DNA of 64,000 nt. Origin: Bacteroidetes bacterium RIFCSPLOWO2_12_FULL_37_12. GTDB taxonomy: Bacteria; Bacteroidota; Bacteroidia; 2-12-FULL-37-12. The notes beneath the pieces are model-generated. The model was given only the letters and a program-made list of their open reading frames with translations. It ran no database searches and had not been told where the DNA came from. The position numbers were made by a program, and so were the translations under genes. Each line of letters opens with the position of its first letter. Within the stretch, counting starts at the first letter, position 1. The stretch spans positions 45,599 to 109,598 of the forward strand of contig MEPC01000034.1 in assembly GCA_001769655.1 (NCBI GenBank), read 5' to 3'. Shown here in pieces: positions 51,695 to 60,870 of this stretch.

Positions 51695-53767
51695 CTACCT
51701 CCCCAACGCCGCTCTCAATTTCTCCAAATTCTCCCTCACATTTTTATTATCAGGCAATAGTTCCAGCGACTTCATGTAATGCTCAAGTGCCAATTCATAT
51801 TTCCCAAGATTATGCTCTACCGCGCCAAGATTTCCATAAGCCGCCCCATGCCTTGGATCTAATGACACTACTTTTTCAAAACATTCCTGCGCTTCTGCAA
51901 ATTGTCTTTTCTCAAAATAGATAACTCCCAGATTATTCAGCGCATCTTTATGGCTTGCCTCAAGTGCAATGGTTTTTTTATATGCATTCTTTGCATTTTC
52001 TTTCTCGTCTATCATATAATAACAAACCCCCAGGTTGTACCAGTTTGGGGGAGTATCTTCCAAAATGGCAATGCTTTTTTTGTATTCCTCAATGGCAATC
52101 ACTAAATATCTTTTCCGCAACTCAGGATTTCTCTCCACTTCTCCTTTTACGCGGAATTGGTCTGCATATCCTGCATGCGTCCGGAAACTATTTGGCGAAT
52201 TCTTCACTCCTGCCGCAAACAAGGTAACGTTATTTTTCCAATCAGGATTACGCGAAATAGTCATTGTAGAAAATATCATTACGATTACTGAAATGATTAG
52301 AATAAAAAATATGTTACCACTCTTTTTTATATTGTTTCCTGTTTCATTCTTTTTAAAATCCTTTCCTGCTTCATTCTTTTTTATATCGCTTCCTGTTTCA
52401 TTCTTTTTTATATCCTTTCCTGTTTCATTCTTTTTTATATCCTTTCCTGTTCCGTCACTTTTGCCCCGTTGAAAAATAAGTTGTTTCGCTCTTTCCAGCA
52501 ATAGTGGAAGTCCTATACAAAATCCCACCGAGGGTAAAAATAAAAACCGTTCGGCAAAAGACGCTGAAATAAGAAAGAATAAATTGGAGACCGGCGATAG
52601 TGTCACTAAGAAAAAAATCACACAATAGAGAAGTGCATCTTTTTTCAATAAAAAAAACATTCCATAGAGGAAAAGAGTCAAAATGCCTGTAAAATTAATA
52701 ATGGTAACCGCATCGCCCCAACCTCTTGCGGGAATCTGATTGAATGAATAATCATGCGATAAGGGATGAGGATAAAAAAGCATGCTCAGGTATTTTCCAA
52801 GCAAACATATTTTTGAGGGAATCATCACTGATAAACTTTTTGCCGCCACCAGGGAATTATTGATAAGCTTCATTTCATTCCCGCGGGATTTGTCAAGCAC
52901 TTCTGCGCGGAGCAACAAATACACCAGAACCACAACGCCCAACCCGGCTATAACTTTAATCAATGACAAATACTTTTTTCCCCTAAAAAACAAAAGTGTC
53001 ACCGGAATCATCACAGAAAAAGTAATACCGGTTTCTTTCGTAAGTACTGCCATAAAAAAAAACACCATCATCATCAGGTATGAACTGATTTTCTCCTTGT
53101 CAAAATAATGCAATGCAGATGATAAACTCAGTATCGCAAACATAAAACAAAGAATTTCATCCCGGCTTTTAATATTGGCGACCACCTCCGTATGTATGGG
53201 GTGCGTAATAAAAAGAAAAACCATGGAAAGTATAATGATTAATGTTGATTGGTTGCCCGCATGGGATTGTGAAAGGAAATTTTTCTTTTCAATGGGAGAA
53301 GTGTTTGTCTTGCGTGAAATCTGGGCAAATTCCTTTCTTAAACCACCTCCTGAACTCAATGCAAATAAGTTCAACAACATCCAATAAAACAACACACAGG
53401 AGAATCCATAAAGTAGTACATTAATCAAATGATGTGTCTTCGGAGAATTTCCAACTATTCCAACCTCTACCGCCATCATGGCAATGATCAACGGACGATA
53501 TACACTGCTATTATCGCGATCAAAACCATACGTGTAACTATGTTGAAAAATTTCTGAAATGCCACCGGTTCCTTTTTGAACCAGATAATTCTTTTTGGTA
53601 ATCACATCATCATCAAACGCATATTCATGGTTGAGTGTGTTTGAATAAATCAAAAAAGCCGTTATGAAAATGATGATTTCCGGAAGAAAAAATCTCGTTG
53701 TTTTTTGGGAAGTCCGTAAAGATGCTTCCGTTGGTATTATTTTTTTATCTTTTTTGTTTGCCTTCAT
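51695..53767 (-). CDS. TMTC-like membrane protein with C-terminal TPRs (3 of 3)
   Basis: 690 residues. Membrane half with FDDDVITKKNYLV (FDDD instead of WDD, so the acidic motif is retained) and FITHPIHTEVVANIKSRDEILCF; the latter is the TMTC-type conserved loop. A run of 9-residue repeats (NETGKDIKK and variants, five units, about 440-485) is inserted between the last membrane segments. Four TPRs end the protein. This is the most diverged of the three. Two GTGWCAC motifs. Function as for copies 1 and 2, inferred. Confidence 0.83.
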   Translation of the reverse strand: MKANKKDKKIIPTEASLRTSQKTTRFFLPEIIIFITAFLIYSNTLNHEYAFDDDVITKKNYLVQKGTGGISEIFQHSYTYGFDRDNSSVYRPLIIAMMAVEVGIVGNSPKTHHLINVLLYGFSCVLFYWMLLNLFALSSGGGLRKEFAQISRKTNTSPIEKKNFLSQSHAGNQSTLIIILSMVFLFITHPIHTEVVANIKSRDEILCFMFAILSLSSALHYFDKEKISSYLMMMVFFFMAVLTKETGITFSVMIPVTLLFFRGKKYLSLIKVIAGLGVVVLVYLLLRAEVLDKSRGNEMKLINNSLVAAKSLSVMIPSKICLLGKYLSMLFYPHPLSHDYSFNQIPARGWGDAVTIINFTGILTLFLYGMFFLLKKDALLYCVIFFLVTLSPVSNLFFLISASFAERFLFLPSVGFCIGLPLLLERAKQLIFQRGKSDGTGKDIKKNETGKDIKKNETGSDIKKNEAGKDFKKNETGNNIKKSGNIFFILIISVIVMIFSTMTISRNPDWKNNVTLFAAGVKNSPNSFRTHAGYADQFRVKGEVERNPELRKRYLVIAIEEYKKSIAILEDTPPNWYNLGVCYYMIDEKENAKNAYKKTIALEASHKDALNNLGVIYFEKRQFAEAQECFEKVVSLDPRHGAAYGNLGAVEHNLGKYELALEHYMKSLELLPDNKNVRENLEKLRAALGR
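52330..52455. repeat. In-frame 27-bp tandem repeat
   Basis: Five units of about 27 bp (consensus CCTGTTTCATTCTTTTTTATATC on the plus strand) inside TMTC-like gene 3, encoding Asn-Glu-Thr-Gly-Lys-Asp-Ile-Lys-Lys variants. In-frame and therefore able to expand or contract without breaking the gene. Confidence 0.85.
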
Positions 53768-53847
53768 TTCAAATTTTATCGTTCAGGCGTATGTAAGGAT
53801 TTGAGACGAAATCGGGTGACTTTAGCTCATACTACAAACTTACATGA

Positions 53848-54035
53848 AATTTTTTTCTTTGCGAACTTAGCGTCTTTGCGAGACATCTTTAAATGTACTC
53901 TTTGATCGTCTTTTATATACGTAACAATTACAATTTTTTTATTCACGAAAATCCGCGGTTAAATTTTTTACATCGCGAACTTTGCGCCTTTGTGTGACAT
54001 CTTAAATACTGCTCGCCAATCTTTTTTTAAATAAT
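53848..54035. repeat. Dispersed repeat, copy D (tail of copy B type)
   Basis: TTTTTTCTTTGCGAACTTAGCG...GACATCTTTAAATG resembles 27170-27305; after CGAAAATCCGCGGTT a second tail GCGAACTTTGCGCCTTTGTGTGACATC follows. The right end runs into the TPR gene and encodes its last eight residues (KKRLASSI) and stop. This and AT-rich DNA fill the 234-base gap after TMTC-like gene 3. Confidence 0.75.
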
Positions 54036-55798
54036 CGCCTCTTTATAAACCTCTCAAAAAACCCATGCACCGGAAATATCGCCCCCGCCAACAACGCATT
54101 GATGATTAATTTCAATATCGGCATGCTTCCGGTTAGTGTGTCTATCTGCGGGTCAAGAAACACAAGCAAAAATTCAAACAATAACAGGAATGACATGAAC
54201 ACCGAAAACTCCACCACGCGTACAGGTACGTGAAATCTCCCAAGCATAAATACAATTCCAAATAGCAAAAGTATTCCTATAAAGATGGCGGAATACTGCA
54301 ATCTATTTCTTCTCTTCACCCTTTCTCCCTCTCTCCCCTTCTCCTCTTTCTCTTTCTGTTCCTTAATAATCATCGCTTTCTCAAACTCATACTTCATCTG
54401 TTGACGAATTGCTGCTCTCTCGTTCTCTTTGTTTTTGATGCTGTCTCTATAGATAATGTACTGTTTGTAATGCGCTAGCGAGCTGAAAGCAAGTTCCACT
54501 CTATTAGGAAATGATGTTTGGGGTAGGTTTCCTTGGGCAAAATCAATTTCTCCAAGTAGCTTCTCCGCATCTCGTAAATTCTCTATAAAACCGATTTTTT
54601 TTGCAATGGCAAGAGAGCTATCTGTATAAGACCGGGCTATTACATACTTTTTTTCTTTCAGGTAAATACTTCCGATGTTATTGAGCGAGTAGGCGATTCC
54701 CATTTTGTCCCCGATTTCTTCCAATATTTTCAAACTTCTTCCGTAAGAGACAAGTGCCTCTTTTAGTCGTAATTGCTTTTCGTAGATAGCACCGATGTTG
54801 TTGAGCGATTTGGCAATTCCTGCTTTGTCCCCGATTTCTTCCAGTATTTTCAAACTTCTCCCGTAATAATCCAGCGCTGATTTTATTTGTCCCTGATTAT
54901 CAAAGATGCTACCGATGTTGTTGAGCGAGTTGGCAATTCCTGTTTTATCCCCGGTTTCTTCCTTTATTTTCAAACTCTTGCCGAAGTAGTCCAGTGATTC
55001 TTTTAATAGACCTTGATTCTTGTAGATGAGGCCGATGTTGTTAAGCGAGTAGGCGATTCCCATTTTGTCCCCGATTTCTTCCATTATTTTCAAACTTTTG
55101 CCGTAATAATCTAGTGCTGTTTTGATTTGACCTTGATTATTGTATATGTAGCCAATGTTGGTGAGCGAGACAGCGATTCCTGCTTTGTCCCCAATTTCTT
55201 TACGGATTTTCAAACTTCTGCCGTAATAACTCAGTGCTGTTTTGATTTGACCTTGATTGTCGTAGATGTAGCCGATGTTGTTGAGGGTCGTGGCGATTCC
55301 CATTTTGTCCCCGAATTCTTCCTGTATTTTCAAACTTCTGCTGTAGTAATCCAGCGCCAATTTGATTTGACCTTGATTATTGTAGATGTAGCCGATGTTT
55401 GTGAGTGAGTTAGCGATTCCAGCTTTGTCCCCGATTTCTTCCTTTATTTTCAAACTTCTGCTATAATAGACAAGTGCTGATTTTATTTGACCTTGATTAT
55501 CGTAGATGTAGCCAGTGTTATTGAGCGCATCCGCTAGCCCCTTTTTCCCTTTTAATTTAATTTCCTTATTGTTGCTTTGGATAAGTTTTTCAGAAAGGAT
55601 TTTCATTTGTTCATTAACCGGTTGCCAAATTTTTTCGTCATTTTCATTTTCAATAAATGTATTTAAAATAGTGAGCCGGGTGGTATCATGCCTTGCGTTT
55701 TTGAGAGCGAGTTGGAGGGAGTCAATGGGATTTTGCTGTGCAAAACTCAATGGGGGAGAAACAAGAAAGGATATTAAAAAGAAAAAGAGAAAGGTCAT
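54002..55798 (-). CDS. Secreted or membrane TPR repeat protein
   Basis: 598 residues from the ATG at 55798, which starts a good signal peptide (MTFLFFFLISFLVSPPLSFAQ). About nine near-identical 40-residue TPRs (GQIKSALDYYGRSLKIKEEIGDKAGIANSLNNIGYIYDNQ) occupy about 80-440, then a coiled coil (IRQQMKYEFEKAMIIKEQKEKEEKGREGE) and a C-terminal membrane domain with three helices (YSAIFIGILLLFGIVFML; VVEFSVFMSFLLLFEFLLVF; LKLIINALLAGAIFPVHGFF). The domain order is like the cyclases but ends in a membrane domain rather than an enzyme. The C-terminal residues derive from repeat DNA. Function unknown. Confidence 0.8.
   Translation of the reverse strand: MTFLFFFLISFLVSPPLSFAQQNPIDSLQLALKNARHDTTRLTILNTFIENENDEKIWQPVNEQMKILSEKLIQSNNKEIKLKGKKGLADALNNTGYIYDNQGQIKSALVYYSRSLKIKEEIGDKAGIANSLTNIGYIYNNQGQIKLALDYYSRSLKIQEEFGDKMGIATTLNNIGYIYDNQGQIKTALSYYGRSLKIRKEIGDKAGIAVSLTNIGYIYNNQGQIKTALDYYGKSLKIMEEIGDKMGIAYSLNNIGLIYKNQGLLKESLDYFGKSLKIKEETGDKTGIANSLNNIGSIFDNQGQIKSALDYYGRSLKILEEIGDKAGIAKSLNNIGAIYEKQLRLKEALVSYGRSLKILEEIGDKMGIAYSLNNIGSIYLKEKKYVIARSYTDSSLAIAKKIGFIENLRDAEKLLGEIDFAQGNLPQTSFPNRVELAFSSLAHYKQYIIYRDSIKNKENERAAIRQQMKYEFEKAMIIKEQKEKEEKGREGERVKRRNRLQYSAIFIGILLLFGIVFMLGRFHVPVRVVEFSVFMSFLLLFEFLLVFLDPQIDTLTGSMPILKLIINALLAGAIFPVHGFFERFIKRRLFKKRLASSI
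54640..55560. repeat. 120-bp tandem repeats coding TPRs
   Basis: About eight units of 120 bp (40 codons) with recurring strings such as CCGATGTTGTTGAGCGA and TTGTCCCCGATTTCTTCC, nearly identical between units, within the TPR gene. Suggests recent internal duplication. Confidence 0.85.
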
Positions 55799-56449
55799 TG
55801 TTTCTTTTATTGGTACGTTGTCAATTATTTCTTCGCACTTTTTGGAATAAAACAATATATATCAAATAAAAAATTAACCGCGAATTTACGCGAATAATTA
55901 ACGTTCACTATTGTTTAATTTTTTAATTTCTTTGTTCGTGAATATTCACGAATAATTAGCGTAAATTAGCGGTAATATTTTTTTCTTTATTATTTATTCC
56001 GATTTAATCCTTTTGTTTACTTTAACACGGCGATCTCACGAACACTTTTAAAATAAACTATAATAAGTAAATTTAGTATTTTAGTTTTTTGGTGGAATGA
56101 AAATATTGCAACTGAGCAGTTAAAAAAATTTCCTAAAAACATTATAACTTGCTCATAATCAATTATTTATGATTAATTTTTAAATAAAGCCTGCATTTTC
56201 GCAATGAACCCCTTTTTTTAAATCTTTATTCGGACAATGCTGCTTGGATATATAGTGTCTGTCTGAAAAGTCAATATTTCCAGCAGATTGTACATATTGA
56301 CGCAGATTATAAAATTAGCTATCTACAAAAATCTGCGGGATTTGCGGGTCAATTTTCGGTGGGATTTTACAATGGGATTTTGCATTGAGCGGGTAAATTA
56401 AAAAAAAATAACCTATAAGGTATATGCTAAGCATCTATAAAAGTTGTCA

Positions 56450-56580
56450 CGCAAAGGCGCAAAGTACGCAAAGAAAAAAATCATTTATGATTTTTTTTCT
56501 CTGCGGTCTTAATTCTTTGCGTACTTTGCGTCTTTTCGTGACATTATATTTTTAAGTAAAAATACCCGCCTGAGTAGTTA
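56450..56580. repeat. Dispersed inverted-repeat element, copy C
   Basis: GTCACGCAAAGGCGCAAAGTACGCAAAG ... CTTTGCGTACTTTGCGTCTTTTCGTGAC around TCATTTATGA, followed by ACCCGCCTGAGTAGTTA as in copy A (24800-24960). Confidence 0.8.
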
Positions 56581-56985
56581 TTGTATATGTTTTATTAAGG
56601 TATACGGAACATGATGATTTTTCAGAAATCATGAAACAATTATAAAAGCCCTCCCCATCACTGACCTTCTTAATTTTATAAAGAACCTAAAAAAACAGGT
56701 TTTTAGGGTAGCACTATAAAACTGTTAATGAACTCAATTTATAGATTTCGTTTGACGTACCCCTTGCCACCACCGTACTTTCTCGCTCAATTAGCCACTG
56801 GCGGATTGACTTACTTTAGGTAGTTGGTTGGGGGGAGGTCTAAAAAATATATCCTTAAGTCGATGTGTTTTGGTGTTCGGGTGAAGTTTTTAGGCCTTGT
56901 TAAAATTTATCATTATAACAACTGCAATTAGTAGGGATTCTCAGAAGCCCTCAGCTACTTCCTGACTAGTTAGATCGTTTTTATA

Positions 56986-57001
56986 TGTTTCACGTGAAAC
57001 A
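56986..57001. promoter_or_regulatory. parS site 1 (ParB-binding)
   Basis: TGTTTCACGTGAAACA, a perfect 16-bp palindrome identical to the widely conserved chromosomal parS consensus (TGTTNCACGTGAAACA). Centre-to-centre distance to site 2 is 113 bp. Confidence 0.93.
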
Positions 57002-57098
57002 ATTTAATGTTTGGGTGTTTTTGGTGGAATAACATAGTAGGTAGTTCAGCATTAACAATCCTTTCACCAACATTCCGTAACTTTGCCTTGTTTTTCAG

Positions 57099-57114
57099 TG
57101 TTTCACGTGAAACA
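57099..57114. promoter_or_regulatory. parS site 2 (ParB-binding)
   Basis: Second perfect TGTTTCACGTGAAACA, 109 bases before the mnmG start codon. parS sites cluster near the replication origin in most bacteria, and mnmG is often origin-proximal, so this supports an origin-proximal location. Confidence 0.93.
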
Positions 57115-57118
57115 GGGT

Positions 57119-57225
57119 TAATAGGGTATAGGGGTATAGGGAAATAGGGGAAATACAATAATTACGCCCTTATACCTTATACCTTATACCTTATACCTTA
57201 TACCCTTATACCCTTATACCCTATG
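57119..57225. repeat. Tandem repeats (TATACCTTA / ATAGGG) reaching the mnmG start
   Basis: AATAGGGTATAGGGG units followed by about six TATACCTTA/TATACCCTTA units, the last of which ends in CTATG, where ATG is the mnmG start codon. Confidence 0.8.
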
Positions 57226-59091
57226 TTCCCCAAATACGATATCATAGTAGTAGGCGCCGGTCACGCAGGATGTGAAGCCGCCGCGGCTTCGGCAAACATG
57301 GGTGCAAAGACACTGCTCATTACTATGAATATGACCGCAATCGCCCAAATGTCCTGCAACCCAGCTATGGGTGGAGTAGCTAAGGGACAACTTGTAAGGG
57401 AAATTGATGCGTTGGGTGGATTTTCAGGGATTATCACTGATAAAACTATGATCCAGTTTAAAATGCTCAATCTATCAAAAGGTCCTGCTATGTGGAGCCC
57501 AAGAGCACAAAATGACCGCTGGAGATTCTCTGAAACCTGGAGATTGCAACTTGAAAAAATACCAAATATTGACTTTTGGCAGGATAGCGTTGTTGGTTTA
57601 ATTATTAAAGATGGAAGAGCAATTGGAGTAAAAACTGAAAATGAACACCATATATATAGCAAAGCAGTAGTTCTTACTAATGGTACTTTTCTGAATGGCT
57701 TAATTCATATTGGTGAAAAACAAATAACAGGTGGCAGGGTCGCAGAAAGGGCTTCTTCTGGTATAACCGAACAGTTGGTTGAATTTAGTTTTAAAACAGG
57801 TAGAATGAAAACAGGTACTCCACCAAGAATTGATGGAAGAACCATTAATTATTCTTCTATGGAACCACAGGAAGGAGATGAAAATCCCTCTCAATTTTCC
57901 TATACCGATACTCCTAAATTAACTAAACAAAAACCCTGTTGGCTCACTTATACCAACAAAGAAGTTCATGAAATATTAAAAACCGGATTCGATAAATCAC
58001 CCATGTTTACCGGTAGGATAAAAGGATTGGGACCAAGGTATTGTCCTTCTATTGAAGATAAAATAAACAGATTTTCTCATAGAGAACGCCATATTTTATT
58101 CATTGAGCCGGAGGGGTGGGATACCGTGGAGGTTTATTTGAACGGATTCTCAACAAGTTTACCAGCAGAAGTTCAGGATAAAGCGCTGAAAAAAATTCCT
58201 GGATTTGAGAATTGTAAAATGTTTCGTCCTGGATACGCCATTGAGTATGATTACTTCCCTCCCGATCAATTAGATTATACTCTTGAAACAAAATTGATTG
58301 AAAATTTATTTTTTGCAGGACAAATAAATGGTACAACCGGTTATGAAGAAGCCGCGAGCCAGGGTTTGATGGCAGGAATAAATGCCGTATTAAAAATCAG
58401 AGAGAAAAATAAATTTTTGTTGGGGCGCGATACAGCATATATAGGAGTTCTTATTGATGATTTGATAAATAAAGGCACCGAAGAACCTTACCGGATGTTT
58501 ACTTCAAGAGCAGAGTTTCGAATGTCACTCCGGCAGGATAATGCGGATATTCGTTTGAGCGAAAAAGGTCATGCTCTTGGATTAATCAGCGATGAACGAT
58601 TAGAAAAAGTTAATAGAAAAATTACGGAAACAGAAAGAATTATTACTTATTTAAAATCACAAAGCATTGATTATCAATTACTTATAGAAAATGTTGCTAT
58701 TCCTGAAATTCCAATCGGTTCGGGTAATATTTCTTTGCTAAAATTAATTTCCATGCCACAAGTTAATTTGAAATCACTTGCGAGCGCCGATAAAAATCTG
58801 AATGATATACTGATAAATTCTACTAAGGATTCCGTAGAGCAGGCAGAAATTCAAATTAAATATGAATTCTACATAAATCGAGAAAAAATCCTGATTGATA
58901 AATTAAAAAAACTTGAAAATCTTTATCTTAAAAACGATTTGGATTATTCAAGCATGAAAGCGCTTTCTTCTGAAGGAAAAGAAAAATTGTTAAAAATAAA
59001 ACCATCCACCCTTGGGCAAGCATCGCGCATCAGTGGAGTTACGCCATCCGATATTTCAATTCTATTGATGTATATGAATGCGGGTGAGTAA
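57223..59091 (+). CDS. mnmG: tRNA uridine-5-carboxymethylaminomethyl modification enzyme
   Basis: FAD-dependent partner of MnmE that modifies U34 of tRNAs. 622 residues, typical length. The N-terminal FAD-binding Rossmann motif is VVGAGHAGCEAAAASA (about 10-25); conserved MSCNPAMGGVAKGQLVREIDALGG, GRMKTGTPPRIDGRTI, RPGYAIEYDYFPPDQL and GLMAGINA follow. The C-terminal MnmE-binding helical domain includes RAEFRMSLRQDNADIRLSEKGH. The start codon lies at the end of a tandem repeat array. Neighbouring parS sites suggest proximity to the origin. Confidence 0.97.
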   Translation: MFPKYDIIVVGAGHAGCEAAAASANMGAKTLLITMNMTAIAQMSCNPAMGGVAKGQLVREIDALGGFSGIITDKTMIQFKMLNLSKGPAMWSPRAQNDRWRFSETWRLQLEKIPNIDFWQDSVVGLIIKDGRAIGVKTENEHHIYSKAVVLTNGTFLNGLIHIGEKQITGGRVAERASSGITEQLVEFSFKTGRMKTGTPPRIDGRTINYSSMEPQEGDENPSQFSYTDTPKLTKQKPCWLTYTNKEVHEILKTGFDKSPMFTGRIKGLGPRYCPSIEDKINRFSHRERHILFIEPEGWDTVEVYLNGFSTSLPAEVQDKALKKIPGFENCKMFRPGYAIEYDYFPPDQLDYTLETKLIENLFFAGQINGTTGYEEAASQGLMAGINAVLKIREKNKFLLGRDTAYIGVLIDDLINKGTEEPYRMFTSRAEFRMSLRQDNADIRLSEKGHALGLISDERLEKVNRKITETERIITYLKSQSIDYQLLIENVAIPEIPIGSGNISLLKLISMPQVNLKSLASADKNLNDILINSTKDSVEQAEIQIKYEFYINREKILIDKLKKLENLYLKNDLDYSSMKALSSEGKEKLLKIKPSTLGQASRISGVTPSDISILLMYMNAGE

Positions 59092-59099
59092 CGAATTAA

Positions 59100-59158
59100 A
59101 CCTTCAAGGTTTTGCCAGGCCCTGTGCTGTAGAAAAACCTTGAAGATTTTGGCAGATG
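59100..59158. repeat. AACCTTGAAGGTTTT repeat element, copy 1
   Basis: CCTTCAAGGTTTTGCC...GTAGAAAAACCTTGAAGATTTT after mnmG; related strings at 60780-60870 lie beside the transposase remnant. Possibly debris of the same mobile element. Confidence 0.6.
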
Positions 59159-59195
59159 CATGCATATAAAAAAACCTGTGTATTTAAAATTTATG

Positions 59196-59203
59196 TATAT
59201 TTG
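59196..59203 (+). promoter_or_regulatory. Bacteroidota -7 element, outer-membrane protein gene
   Basis: TATATTTG (TAnnTTTG), 69 bases before the ATG at 59273. Confidence 0.45.
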
Positions 59204-59272
59204 TTGTGCCGGATAAAATTACAACGTTTGCCATAGTGGTAAACTGGAAAAAATAAACTTTTTTCAAACGAC

Positions 59273-60259
59273 ATGAAAAAAATAATTATTTTTCTTCCTG
59301 TGCTTTTCTTATTAACTAATCCGGTTTCAGCACAACTGGATTTGTTTTACCTGGTACCCCAACTTCCCACTACCGGATACCCTGATCTTCAAAATGGAAA
59401 CATAATTCAGTTTAATTTATTCTATGACAATTTTTTTGGAAAGGATTTTATTTTAAACGGTGGGGGTGCTTCTTTTGGCTGGAGAATTTCGTCTGAAAAA
59501 ATTTCTGCTGACATTGGGTTGGGTTTAATGATGCATGGTGGCACTATTCCGCATTATGATATTTCGTTAGGCAAAGAGATTGTTTCATCGTCAGGAACAC
59601 CTATTTCCATTCTGGAAAAACAAACTTCCCGCGGAACTATTTCTATTTTCTCATTAGTACCCATTCATTTGACGGGTACTTATTCCCTTGTTAAAAAAAG
59701 AAATTCTAATTTATTTTTATTAACGGGCGGTAGTGTTTTTTTACCGTTCGGAAGTGGAAATTTCCAACTTTCCGATACATCTGAAAAATCGTATAATTAT
59801 TTAATCACCACAGGTCCTCCTCCTGGTAGCGGTGGAAGCATAATGGGTTTTCTTTTAGCTGATGTGGGAACTCAATATGCATATCATTTTGGAAGTGCGG
59901 GCAGGGGATCATCCAACATAACTATTGCCCCTTATGTATTATTTTCATTGACCAAAAATTTTAATAAAGAAACCGGCTTAAGTGCAGAATTAAAATATTC
60001 TCAGGGAACTTCTTCGGTGCGTGATGGAGATTTTATCCGCATTTTTTCAGAATCATTAAACACAACTTTCACTTATGGCGTAGATATAATGTTTACTGAG
60101 AAATTTGGTATTGGATTAAACTTTTCACCTGGTTCATCTAAAAACGCAACGCTGACTGGGGGTCTAGGCACGCCCTCAGAAGGAGTGCAATTCAAAACAC
60201 TATCGTATGACAAGTTTATGGTTGTAATCCGATTTTATGGGGACTATATTGAGAGATAG
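59273..60259 (+). CDS. Hypothetical secreted/outer-membrane protein
   Basis: 328 residues with a signal peptide (about 1-20, ending NPVSAQ). The mature protein is beta-rich with alternating patterns (GNIIQFNLFYDNFFGKDFILNGGGASFGWRI, DIGLGLMMHGG, GVDIMFTEKFGIGLNFSPGSS) and ends KFMVVIRFYGDYIER, consistent with an outer-membrane barrel. No known family. Stand-alone gene between mnmG and a transposase remnant. Confidence 0.7.
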   Translation: MKKIIIFLPVLFLLTNPVSAQLDLFYLVPQLPTTGYPDLQNGNIIQFNLFYDNFFGKDFILNGGGASFGWRISSEKISADIGLGLMMHGGTIPHYDISLGKEIVSSSGTPISILEKQTSRGTISIFSLVPIHLTGTYSLVKKRNSNLFLLTGGSVFLPFGSGNFQLSDTSEKSYNYLITTGPPPGSGGSIMGFLLADVGTQYAYHFGSAGRGSSNITIAPYVLFSLTKNFNKETGLSAELKYSQGTSSVRDGDFIRIFSESLNTTFTYGVDIMFTEKFGIGLNFSPGSSKNATLTGGLGTPSEGVQFKTLSYDKFMVVIRFYGDYIER

Positions 60260-60395
60260 TTTTTTGAAAATCAGTGAATATTTATCAATTTTCGCCTGGT
60301 GGTAATACTCAACCAAAAACAAGTAAATTTTCTCAAATCTGTTTCGGATAGTTATAAATCATAAAGGATTTTTCCTGACTTCCTCGCTGGGACAC

Positions 60396-60839
60396 CTAAA
60401 GCAGATCAAACATTTTTAACAGATTACCCTGCTCTCGGTTTTTGATTAATAGTCGTGTGTGCTTTGTATTGGAGAATGGTGTACGTATCGTGATTGAATA
60501 AATTGTTTTAAGGATATTGATAGCTTGTTCCGGGCTTACGGTTGTTTTTTTTACATAGAGCTGACGTTCCAATTCTTTATACACCTTACAAGCGGCAAAG
60601 GATATACAGATGTGTGCCTCTATCCTTCTTAGTCGGTAATGATATATGGGACGAATAAGTAAGTCGGATTTTGAAATCCGGAAAGTTTTTTCAATGAACC
60701 ATAACTGTTTGTAATTCTCAATCACTTCTTCTTTTGTCATCTCAGTATTGGTGAGGTATCCTTTTAAGCAGTAGTATAACCTTGAAGGTTTTTTTTCGAA
60801 GTACGAAGGTGAATAACCTTGAAGGTTTTTTTTCGGCAT
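60396..60839 (-). pseudogene. Transposase remnant (IS1634-type C-terminus)
   Basis: 147-residue fragment. The part LYYCLKGYLTNTEMTKEEVIENYKQLWFIEKTFRISKSDLLIRPIYHYRLRRIEAHICISFAACKVYKELERQL is the C-terminal end of a DDE transposase of the IS1634/IS4 type, with the W..IEK.FR...D...RPIYH signature including the catalytic Glu. A full enzyme would be about 500 residues, so the N-terminus and most of the catalytic domain are lost; its first codons are encoded by the AACCTTGAAGGTTTT repeat. No intact terminal repeats were identified. Confidence 0.8.
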
Positions 60840-60870
60840 GCGCCGTTGAAAAACCTTGAAGATTATTTTT
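60780..60870. repeat. AACCTTGAAGGTTTT repeat element, copy 2
   Basis: Three copies of ACCTTGAAG(G/A)TT in about 90 bases (AACCTTGAAGGTTTTTTTTCG twice, then AAAAACCTTGAAGATT) adjacent to the transposase remnant. Confidence 0.65.

Larger units (their letters stand above)
55856..57222. other. Long intergenic region upstream of mnmG (parS-bearing)
   Basis: 1.37 kb without a convincing gene. In order: an inverted repeat of CGCGAATTTACGCGAATAATTA type (55876-55975), AT-rich DNA, GGGATTTTGC-type short repeats (56330-56400), element copy C (56450-56580), unassigned sequence, two perfect parS sites and a tandem TATACCTTA array. A 62-residue open frame at 56970-57158 (minus) is mostly parS and repeat sequence and is not accepted. 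I found no clear DnaA-box cluster here. Confidence 0.7.

Noticed and set aside
52035-52472. 145-residue open frame with repeated FFFISFPVS units
   Set aside because: It is the complement of the in-frame 27-bp repeats of TMTC-like gene 3, so the regular pattern is a by-product.
54640-55560. Plus-strand open frames opposite the TPR repeats
   Set aside because: Complement of the 120-bp TPR units (VVDVADV-type peptides); an artefact of the repeat.
56970-57158. 62-residue minus-strand open frame containing the parS palindromes
   Set aside because: Most of it is parS and tandem-repeat DNA; the VSRET and FHVKH peptides are simply the translated palindrome.
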